Assembly (NCBI GenBank): GCA_965199005.1
Contig: CBDAQK010000006.1
Location: forward strand, 744,001-808,000
Source: LMUY01 sp965199005
Lineage (GTDB): Bacteria > Pseudomonadota > Alphaproteobacteria > Acetobacterales > Acetobacteraceae
Reading direction: 5' to 3'
Length of the DNA stretch: 64,000 nt
The notes beneath the pieces are model-generated. The model made no database searches. It saw only the letters and a list, made by a program, of their open reading frames with translations, and was not told where the DNA came from. Made by a program: the position numbers and the translations under genes. Positions 58,586 to 64,000 of this stretch are shown piece by piece (the stretch's first letter is position 1; each line of letters starts with the position of its first letter).

Positions 58586-60708
58586 GTGGGATACTTGAGC
58601 GTTAGGCGCCCATCCGGCCCGCCCGTGCTAGTCCTTGGGCGGTTTAGTTCCCGGGCCAAACTCTTCATCGTCGAACGGTGAATGAGATCCCCGTCCAAGT
58701 AGACATTCAGATCGAACCGGCGATTGTCCGGCCGATACGAGTTGTTCGTGATCGGCGTGCCATCCGGCGTGTAGGCGATCGGACCATCAGCCGGTCGAAA
58801 CGTCGAACTGGACGGCGAACTCTTGGCAGCCGCCGCGCCGGCCTTGCCTGCTTCAATCTGACGCTGCTTCTCCGCCGTGCCGTAGTTCGGATCACGCCCG
58901 GCCTTCCACGCCATGTAAAGCCCGGCGCCAGCCGCCGCCAGCGGGCCACCCAACCCGGACAGTGCGCCCAGCCCCAGCCGGGACAATATGCCGCCGCCTG
59001 CCGCCGCAGCGCCGCCTCCGCCTGCGATACCCAGCAACCGGAGCGCCGGGCCGAACACCAGAATGGCCGTGCTTAGCGCGCCGAGTGCAGTCGCCACGGA
59101 CCCAAGGCCGGCGGCGACATCAAACGCGGTTCTGGCCAGGCCCGGATTGTTGTGAGCCCAATCGCCCAAGGCGTTCAGCCCTGCCGTGGCAGCATCCAGT
59201 ACCCGCATGGCGTCCGCCATCCCGGCCGAACCCAACTCGGTGGCAAGATTCGTCATCGCCGCTTCGAACTGCTGCAATTTGGCTGCGGGATCAACCTGCG
59301 CCATGTGCTCTGCCATGTCGGGGTGGGTGTTGCGGATGTTCTGCTGCTCTTTCAGGATCGCGGGCATATCCTTGAGGATATCGGCCAGGATGCCCGCGAT
59401 TGTGGTTCGCTGAGCCGCCCTCATAAGCGCGTCAATCTGAGCCTCCGAGCCATGAATTCCCTTGGCTTCCATCCTCTTTTGCGCGGCATCGAGGTAGAGT
59501 TGGGGATCGTGGCCCATAAGTGCCAAGTCGTAGATCGCGTCCGGGTGCACAACCTGATGCCCACCTACCATCTCCCCGCGCCTATTTCGATGGCCGCCCT
59601 CGCGAGTCACGCCCCCAGGGCCAGCCAAACCGATATCCTCCATTGCCAGCATGGACTTTGGTGTCAGTTTGTCGCCTCGATAGACTTGGGCCATCGACAT
59701 AAGAGCCGTTCCGGTGCGCTGCCCACCGAGAACCTGGAGCATTGCCGGCAGTTTTTCATAGGTAAACTCATCCGAGAGCGTCATAGCTGCGACCCGGCCC
59801 TGCTTGGCAAAGCCAAGGTAATCGGATGGAAGCACGCGCATATTAGTTGCTACGGCAACACGCTCCATCTCCTTGAGCCGCGCCATACCCAGATCATTGT
59901 TGATCAATCTCACCGTATGGCCCGATGCATCCTCATGTTCCTCCACCATGCCGGCCATCACTTCCAGGGCCTTGCCAGCAGCGAAGGCTTGCTGTCCTTG
60001 GCCTCCGCCTTTGCGGTCTAGCGCCTGGAAAAGCGCAGTCATCCTAGCAAACTCTGGCAACATCTTTTCGGCCTCGCCGAGATCGCCAAAGATGGATTTT
60101 AAGTCGAGGGTCGCAGCCAGGTTTTCCCCGACGGTGGTGCCCGGCGCCAGCCTCGTTGTCTCCCGCGCCCGATCCAGTGCAGCCTGCACTTGGTCTGGGC
60201 TAAGGCGCATATCGGCCGCCAGCACGTCGCGCGTGCGATTTATGTCAATCGCGGGCATCATCACATGGGTGACTGCGTCCAGCAGCGCGCCACCCACCAT
60301 ACCGGCCGCCATGCCGCCCATCATCAGATTGTGTTCTGAGAACCGACCGCCTCCGTGGCCGCCGCCAGAGGCACTACCGCTGCGCTGCGCCCGGCTGGCC
60401 TGCTCCATGGCCTTGGCGCTTGCCTGCATCGCCTTCGCCGTCTCGGTGGCATACTCGGCATTACTTCGCATGGTGCGACTTAATCCTGCGCCGGCTGCCT
60501 CAGTCGTCTTCATCGCCTCGGCCATCCGGTCCAACCCGGCGATCGAGGCGCTGTCCCCACGCAGGTTGCGGCCCAGCCGGGTCAGCGCAGAGGATGTCTC
60601 CTTGACCAGCACGTTGAACTTCTCGAAGTCCGCTATCAGTTTGTCGAGGATGGAGTTGACGTTGGAGGTCATCTCCAGCTTCACGCCGATTGCATAGGCT
60701 TCCAGCAT
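58582..60708 (-). CDS. Phage tail tape measure protein
   Basis: A 708-residue protein. The N-terminal 100 residues are helical and coiled-coil-like (SNVNSILDKLIADFEKFNVLVKETSS). A glycine-rich break and a hydrophobic stretch follow (MMGGMAAGMVGGALLDAVTHVM). Long helical parts come next, and a C-terminal region has glycine/alanine-rich membrane-like segments (LGSVATALGALSTAILVFGPALRLLGIAGGG). This layout, and the place after the tail assembly chaperone and gp10-like genes, mark it as tape measure. By the rule of about 0.15 nm per residue the tail would be near 100 nm. A tail-like order on the minus strand continues upstream. Confidence 0.85.
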   Translation of the reverse strand: MLEAYAIGVKLEMTSNVNSILDKLIADFEKFNVLVKETSSALTRLGRNLRGDSASIAGLDRMAEAMKTTEAAGAGLSRTMRSNAEYATETAKAMQASAKAMEQASRAQRSGSASGGGHGGGRFSEHNLMMGGMAAGMVGGALLDAVTHVMMPAIDINRTRDVLAADMRLSPDQVQAALDRARETTRLAPGTTVGENLAATLDLKSIFGDLGEAEKMLPEFARMTALFQALDRKGGGQGQQAFAAGKALEVMAGMVEEHEDASGHTVRLINNDLGMARLKEMERVAVATNMRVLPSDYLGFAKQGRVAAMTLSDEFTYEKLPAMLQVLGGQRTGTALMSMAQVYRGDKLTPKSMLAMEDIGLAGPGGVTREGGHRNRRGEMVGGHQVVHPDAIYDLALMGHDPQLYLDAAQKRMEAKGIHGSEAQIDALMRAAQRTTIAGILADILKDMPAILKEQQNIRNTHPDMAEHMAQVDPAAKLQQFEAAMTNLATELGSAGMADAMRVLDAATAGLNALGDWAHNNPGLARTAFDVAAGLGSVATALGALSTAILVFGPALRLLGIAGGGGAAAAGGGILSRLGLGALSGLGGPLAAAGAGLYMAWKAGRDPNYGTAEKQRQIEAGKAGAAAAKSSPSSSTFRPADGPIAYTPDGTPITNNSYRPDNRRFDLNVYLDGDLIHRSTMKSLARELNRPRTSTGGPDGRLTLKYPT

Positions 60709-60898
60709 GTCAGGTTTTCCTCGATCGGCTTGGCTGATCGCCCGTCATTCCGGCTACGATCACGGGGCGGAACCCACGTGGCGCACCGCCAGCTTCGGGG
60801 CGAAGGTCGCCAGCCTGGCTGTGTTGGCGATGCTGGGCAGTCTGGCCGCGTTCGCATCCATCCCGGTCATGGCGTTCGTGGACTACCTGCTGCACTGA
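60707..60898 (+). CDS. Possible small membrane protein on the opposite strand
   Basis: The 63-residue frame from ATG 60707 has one strong membrane segment (FGAKVASLAVLAMLGSLAAFASIPVM) and a short polar start. The minus-strand frames in this 195-base gap are rich in His, Arg and Gln, as expected for antisense of a hydrophobic gene. No good ribosome-binding sequence is seen. It overlaps the tape measure start by two bases in opposite direction. It could be a lysis-linked or other small phage protein, or chance. Confidence 0.4.
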   Translation: MSGFPRSAWLIARHSGYDHGAEPTWRTASFGAKVASLAVLAMLGSLAAFASIPVMAFVDYLLH

Positions 60899-60903
60899 TC
60901 CGA

Positions 60904-61353
60904 TCACGGGATCGTCTCGCCAATGATCGCGCGATGCACCGCCTTGCCGATCTCCTTGGCGGCATCCTTGCCCTTGCGGCTGGCCGCAGCGCCCAAGAAT
61001 GGGCGAGGCGGTATCCGAGACGTGCCCATCTCCTGATAGATGCCCACCGGGTCCGGCGTGCCGATCAGGGCAACCGGCGCTTCGACCTGGTGACTGATCG
61101 TGGCGCGCAACTCGCCGGTCGCGAACAAGGGGTCGGTGCTGGATATGCGGCCGGTCTGCCCCTTTGCCTCTTTGCGCTCCACCGTGCTGTCCGCCAACGC
61201 CGGCCAGCCAGGATACTCGGTCCCGATCAAATCCTTTGCCTCGTGCTCGATCAGCTTGGCGCCCTCCTCCAAGCCGTGCTTCTCCGCCTTGCGAACTGCA
61301 GACGGCATAGCGCGCAGCACCGACACGAAACCAGCCAAGTCCACCGTCTTCAT
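60904..61353 (-). CDS. HK97 gp10-like phage tail/neck protein
   Basis: A 149-residue protein. It begins TVDLAGFVSVLRAMPSAVRKA, has helix HGLEEGAKLIEHEAKDLIG, and ends with GIYQEMGTSRIPPRPFLGAA, the typical motif (MGTSxxPxRPFL) of the gp10-like family that joins tail to head or completes the tail. Its ATG at 61353 overlaps the stop of the -1 frame of the tail assembly chaperone (ATGA). This order (chaperone, gp10, tape measure) differs from many phages, where gp10 precedes the major tail gene. Confidence 0.8.
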   Translation of the reverse strand: MKTVDLAGFVSVLRAMPSAVRKAEKHGLEEGAKLIEHEAKDLIGTEYPGWPALADSTVERKEAKGQTGRISSTDPLFATGELRATISHQVEAPVALIGTPDPVGIYQEMGTSRIPPRPFLGAAASRKGKDAAKEIGKAVHRAIIGETIP

Positions 61354-61951
61354 TTATTCCACCGCATGGCTTTCCAATCGAACGAGCCGCCCTCGTTCTC
61401 GCCGTCGATCACCAGCCACGCCAGACGCATCGCCGGGTTCATCTTCCAGGCCTGCTCCCACGGCACCCCGATCTTCACCAGCTTGGCCACCTGACGAAAT
61501 CCGGAGTGCGTGGTCAGTTTTTTGCTGCGGCCACATCATCGCTGCCGGGCTCATCGTCCGGTAACTCGGCGGCGAAGACCTTGGCGACGGCAGCTATCCC
61601 GTCGGAGCCGACCTGCTGAAGATTGCCGCGAAGAATGCGGGTTGTCAGGGCTGGCCCCATGAGTTCGCCGTCGATCGAACGGACACAGGAGGCCAACGAG
61701 GCGTAGAACATCCACCGTGTGTTGGCCGAGTTGTCTGCGCCCGCAGCGGCGAGCAGGTCCATCTCCTCCAGCAGGGTCAGCTTCTTGACCGTGAGTGTCC
61801 GGCCGCGGCTGTCCTTTACGGTGTGGGTTTCGTTTCCGACCGGCGCGCGCTGGGCAGGAATAGGCGGTGCCATCGGTGCTTCAGAGGTGTCTGTCTGGGG
61901 TGCATCGTTTGTCCGGTTCCGCGGCTCACGCACCATAACTTTTACTGCCAA
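61350..61951 (-). CDS. Tail assembly chaperone, long form made by -1 ribosomal frameshift
   Basis: The long product joins the 0-frame protein to a 57-residue extension read in the -1 frame after the slippery site at 61517-61523. The extension is coding-like, KKLTTHSGFRQVAKLVKIG followed by VPWEQAWKMNPAMRLAWLV and GGSFDWKAMRW, and ends with TGA at 61350-61352. That stop overlaps the ATG of the gp10-like gene. This corresponds to the G/GT pair of lambda-type tails, in which both forms help the tape measure protein assemble. No start codon gives a good separate gene for the extension. Confidence 0.75.
61514..61951 (-). CDS. Tail assembly chaperone, short form
   Basis: The 0-frame product has 145 residues. 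After a charged, proline-rich start it has KKLTLLEEMDLLAAAGADNS, a run RWMFYASLASCVRSIDGEL and LQQVGSDGIAAVAKVFA, a layout typical of phage G-type tail assembly chaperones. It ends with DDVAAAKN just at the slippery heptamer. The start is TTG 61951, with AGGA nine bases upstream; ATG 61936 is a possible alternative. It lies between the spike gene and the gp10-like gene. Confidence 0.75.
   Translation of the reverse strand: MAVKVMVREPRNRTNDAPQTDTSEAPMAPPIPAQRAPVGNETHTVKDSRGRTLTVKKLTLLEEMDLLAAAGADNSANTRWMFYASLASCVRSIDGELMGPALTTRILRGNLQQVGSDGIAAVAKVFAAELPDDEPGSDDVAAAKN
61517..61523 (-). promoter_or_regulatory. Slippery heptamer A_AAA_AAC for -1 frameshift
   Basis: On the minus strand the codons GCA AAA AAC TGA are read in the 0 frame, so the heptamer A AAA AAC has the correct phase (X XXY YYZ). 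A shift to -1 reads AAA AAA CTG and opens the 57-codon extension. The stop codon follows the site directly, which is also seen in known cases. Confidence 0.75.
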
Positions 61952-61962
61952 TTTGTATATTC

Positions 61963-62610
61963 CTAAGCTGAGAAGACAGTTTCGGTTGTAGCCTGCACAA
62001 CTCCGCCCGTGGATACAGGATCGCCGTCACGGACGACCTTCTTTCCGCCAACGGCTCCCAAGTTGACCTGCTGCGCAGACAGCAGATTGGCTTTGCCGGA
62101 TGCAGTGATGTTGGCGTCGCCGCTGGACACTGTGATTGCGGCATTACCAGAGATCACATTGATGGTCAGGCCGTCAGCAGCGGCCACAGACACGCTCTGG
62201 TCGTTCGCCAACTTGATCAGTGAACCCGATGTATGCCGAAGCAGGATTTCTCCAGGCATCACGCCTTCCGGTGGCACGTTGGATTCATCGTTGATGCTAG
62301 CGAGGGCCACAGCAGATCCAGCGTAGCCCTCTTGGTGGTTTAACATAACCTGAGTGCCAATAGCAGGTGGTGCGTAGACGCCCCATCCGTTGCCCGCGCA
62401 GACAGGCGCAAGAGGTATCCAGCCGGTGCCGGCATCGTCGCCGTCTTGTAAGGGGAAATCAGCCTCCGGTAGGACAGCCACTTTTACAGCATGCAGGGTG
62501 GAATCGTAAGAGGTGATACGGCCCATTCGCGGGTCGGCGCGCCCTGCTAGAGCGCGCTCAATCTCGACCTGAACCGCGTTAAGGATCATTTCCCTAAACG
62601 TGTCGCTCAT
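61963..62610 (-). CDS. Phage baseplate assembly protein V / tail spike
   Basis: A 215-residue protein. The N-terminal OB-like part has GRADPRMGRITSYDSTLHAV and GTGWIPLAPVCAG, with GWGVYAPPAIGTQVMLNHQ, the hallmark of gpV-type proteins. The C-terminal half is a beta-helix spike with periodic strands (TINVISGNAAITVSSGDANITASG), as in other membrane-piercing spikes. It is upstream of the chaperone gene in the transcript. This indicates a contractile, Myovirus-like tail or a related injection device. Confidence 0.85.
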   Translation of the reverse strand: MSDTFREMILNAVQVEIERALAGRADPRMGRITSYDSTLHAVKVAVLPEADFPLQDGDDAGTGWIPLAPVCAGNGWGVYAPPAIGTQVMLNHQEGYAGSAVALASINDESNVPPEGVMPGEILLRHTSGSLIKLANDQSVSVAAADGLTINVISGNAAITVSSGDANITASGKANLLSAQQVNLGAVGGKKVVRDGDPVSTGGVVQATTETVFSA

Positions 62611-62647
62611 CAGAAGGTCATCGTCGCCGCAGCGGTGCCGCGGGTGT

Positions 62648-63103
62648 TCAAGCTGCCTTCTCCACTTCTATGAATGCTCGCTCGCGGGGTTCGATCTCGG
62701 CAAACATAGGCCAATTGGAAACGGACGGCGGGTTCGTCGGCGATGGCTGATACGCGTCGAAATACCCCGCCATCGCCAGCAATGTGCGAGCCTCGGCTAT
62801 CCGGGCAGCCTTGTGACCGACCGTGTTCACGGTGTGCTCCGCCTGCTGCGCGTGGACGGCCGCGGTGACCGAACTCAAGGCCGCCTGCCAGTATTCGTCG
62901 AGTTCCATCCAATCGCCAGTATTGGCTGCTGCAGCACGTGCGCGGGCTTGGTTATAGGCCGTAGCCGCCTTGGAGCGCATGTCGTGTAGCGCGTTTGGGC
63001 TGGCGTCCAGCGCGGCTAGCAGCGCGTCATCCGGAGGCGTTGGCGCCCGACTGGTGACGACGGAGACGGTCACCGGAGCGACCGGGACAGGGGCGCGTTT
63101 CAT
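62648..63103 (-). CDS. Phage protein of unknown function
   Basis: A 151-residue protein, mostly helical and alanine-rich. It contains LLAALDASPNALHDMRSKAA, then helices with TAVHAQQAEHTVNTVGHKAARI and a C-terminal part ending EPRERAFIEVEKAA. It has no signal or membrane segment. It lies between the spike gene and the 55-residue gene upstream. I do not recognise a family; a head-tail or tail tube related role is only guessed from position. Confidence 0.6.
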   Translation of the reverse strand: MKRAPVPVAPVTVSVVTSRAPTPPDDALLAALDASPNALHDMRSKAATAYNQARARAAAANTGDWMELDEYWQAALSSVTAAVHAQQAEHTVNTVGHKAARIAEARTLLAMAGYFDAYQPSPTNPPSVSNWPMFAEIEPRERAFIEVEKAA

Positions 63104-63140
63104 CGGCTCACATTCTACAACAGAGTATGCCCGGCTGGCA

Positions 63141-63308
63141 TCATTTCCGCGCCCATTTGCGAGATCCTACCTGCTGCTGACGTTCCCACTGATCGCGTTC
63201 CGCCTGGGTCATCTCCGCGTATTTCTTCACCGGAGCAGCAGCCCTCATCTCGCGGACGCGGGCCTCGGCCTCTTCAATCTCGGCCGAGGTGTAGGTGCGA
63301 TCGCTCAT
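63141..63308 (-). CDS. Short phage protein (55 residues)
   Basis: The frame from ATG 63308 to TGA 63141 gives SDRTYTSAEIEEAEARVRE, then a charged, helical rest with MTQAERDQWERQQQ and a basic end (GSRKWARK). It is too short for most ORF filters, but its ATG overlaps the stop of the upstream gene (ATGA), and the composition is that of a coiled-coil. This supports a real gene. Function is unknown. Confidence 0.6.
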   Translation of the reverse strand: MSDRTYTSAEIEEAEARVREMRAAAPVKKYAEMTQAERDQWERQQQVGSRKWARK

Positions 63309-63841
63309 ATGACCACCGCCCCGTCCCGCAGAACGCTCAGAATGTCGGCCTTGTGCGCCCGCAGCAGGACCGTGTCCGCCTCAGTCACCCGGTGCCGGGG
63401 AGAGGCGTGCAAATCATCACCGTGTGCGGCCAGATCAATGCCGCGTTGCTTGAAGTGCGACACCATTTCCTCGGGTGAATGCCGAGGTTGCTGTTGCATG
63501 CCGCGCAGCGCGTTCGTGTTTGCCTCGGCCGCCAGGGCGCGCATCGAGCCGCTCCAGCCGGACAGATCAACCCCGCGGCCTTGGCACATCCGGCGGATAT
63601 CTTCGTCACCAGCCGCCATAATTGCATCGAGATCAGCCACCAGCTTCTCGGCCGCCTGTTGGCTCAGGCCATAGTGCCGGGCACGGCTGATCCGATCGCA
63701 CAGCGGCGTATACTGCGTCGCAGAATAGCAGATTTCGGCTTTCCCTATCCGCTTCAACACGGCGGGCAACTTGGCCTCTGCCGCGGCAAAGAGTTGGATG
63801 GCCGTAAGCGGCAGGGCCGGCGGGGCCTCGGTGGTCGTCAT
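63305..63841 (-). CDS. Phage-associated protein of unknown function
   Basis: A 178-residue protein. I choose ATG 63841 (TTTEAPPALPLTAIQLF); AGGAG lies about ten bases upstream. The helical body includes LCDRISRARHYGLSQQAAE and a C-terminal part, HFKQRGIDLAAHGDDLHAS then LLRAHKADILSVLRDGAVVI. The end resembles the short LRxHKxxILxxLRDGG helix seen near DNA primase or TubC-like domains, which may be coincidence. The longer frame upstream to 63988 overlaps another possible gene. Function is unknown. Confidence 0.6.
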   Translation of the reverse strand: MTTTEAPPALPLTAIQLFAAAEAKLPAVLKRIGKAEICYSATQYTPLCDRISRARHYGLSQQAAEKLVADLDAIMAAGDEDIRRMCQGRGVDLSGWSGSMRALAAEANTNALRGMQQQPRHSPEEMVSHFKQRGIDLAAHGDDLHASPRHRVTEADTVLLRAHKADILSVLRDGAVVI

Positions 63842-63848
63842 TGGCTGG

Positions 63849-64000
63849 TTACTCCTGGACTTGGTTAGCTGCGCCTTGGGAAATGTCGGCGGGGAGTGCG
63901 CGCCCCATTTCAGGCGGTCGTTGGCTGCCTGCTGCTTGGCGAGCTTGAGCTTGGAGTTGACAGCAGCGCGGTATGAGTTCGGTCCCATCAGCGGCCAAAG
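63849..64000 (-). CDS. Possible C-terminal end of a gene running off the window
   Basis: In one minus-strand frame the last 50 codons before a TAA at 63849-63851 read through to the window edge (ending RALPADISQGAANQVQE). The stop lies 7 bases before the next start, as in the other coupled genes here. A second frame is also open in this stretch, so coding is uncertain. Confidence 0.3.
   Translation of the reverse strand, partial: LAADGTELIPRCCQLQAQARQAAGSQRPPEMGRALPADISQGAANQVQE

Larger units (their letters stand above)
56103..64000. mobile_element. Prophage-like tail module, one end at tRNA-Lys, other end outside window
   Basis: The region holds, on the minus strand, genes for a spike/baseplate V protein, a tail assembly chaperone with frameshift site, a gp10-like tail completion protein and a tape measure protein, plus many short unknown genes joined by ATGA overlaps. 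Head, lysis and integrase genes are not in view, so it could be a prophage, a defective one or a tailocin-like particle. The left edge is assumed to be the tRNA-Lys 3' end; a second attachment repeat cannot be checked here. Confidence 0.65.

Noticed and set aside
60710..60907. 65-codon minus-strand ORF between tape measure and gp10-like genes
   Set aside because: Rich in His, Gln and Arg, as expected for antisense of the hydrophobic plus-strand frame; no ribosome-binding sequence for its start.

Overview
The window is high-GC DNA, densely packed with genes. Many operons are built from 4-base stop/start overlaps (ATGA or GTGA) and use GTG and TTG starts freely. The gene content (many Dpp- and Liv-type ABC importers, CitE/MaoC-type acyl-CoA enzymes, an RND pump with a NodT-type outer membrane factor, and a phage gene with a SLGW motif in acidic sequence) suggests a free-living or host-associated alphaproteobacterium, perhaps Rhodospirillales/Acetobacteraceae. 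The family assignment is inference.

Layout. 1-4930 (minus): an operon enoyl-CoA hydratase > acyl-CoA ligase > DppB > DppC > DppD (cut by the window edge). 4962-8857: a murA remnant with an internal deletion, a StrB-like phosphotransferase, and a divergent gamma-glutamyltransferase / class I amidotransferase pair. 8855-12848: a gene graveyard with two oppositely oriented pieces of an FAD oxidoreductase, a frameshifted old-yellow-enzyme family gene, an ORF that fuses pieces of a substrate-binding protein, LivM and LivG, a truncated secreted-protein start and a ribbon-helix-helix fragment. 12860-18148 (minus): a complete dipeptide importer (A, B, a C-D fusion, F). 18397-22504 (plus): a chemoreceptor, a fatty acid hydroxylase-family protein and a TPR protein. 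22688-25444 (plus): a 918-residue protein with a phosphatidylinositol 3-/4-kinase-like catalytic core and a long Ser/Gly-rich linker, a candidate host-directed or eukaryote-like kinase. 25504-30502 (minus): a full Liv importer with a GAF-domain gene. 30586-37090: assorted metabolic genes. 37124-46167 (minus): a four-gene MdtABC/OprM-type efflux operon. 46256-53613: a MaoC/CitE-like pair divergent from a second Liv importer that has two intact binding proteins and the stub of a third. 53671-55929: an acyl-CoA synthetase/acetyltransferase that lacks most of its ATP-grasp domain.

A tRNA-Lys(CTT) gene at 56027-56102 marks the edge of a prophage-like tail module that runs out of the window. It holds a spike protein, a tail assembly chaperone with a textbook A_AAA_AAC -1 frameshift site, a gp10-like protein, a tape measure protein and several small unknown genes. 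Between the tail genes and a downstream acidic phage gene, 57847-58150 contains nested perfect stems and two alternative long helices that share one arm. It is the best candidate here for an undescribed structured RNA or switch-like leader.

Two themes stand out. First, nutrient scavenging: two Dpp systems, two Liv systems, remnants of another, gamma-glutamyl peptide cleavage and acyl-CoA activation. Second, genome decay by internal deletion: several genes keep their ends in frame but have lost the middle (murA, a Liv binding protein, the ATP-grasp part of the acyl-CoA synthetase), which leaves short or fused ORFs that automatic annotation would take as real.
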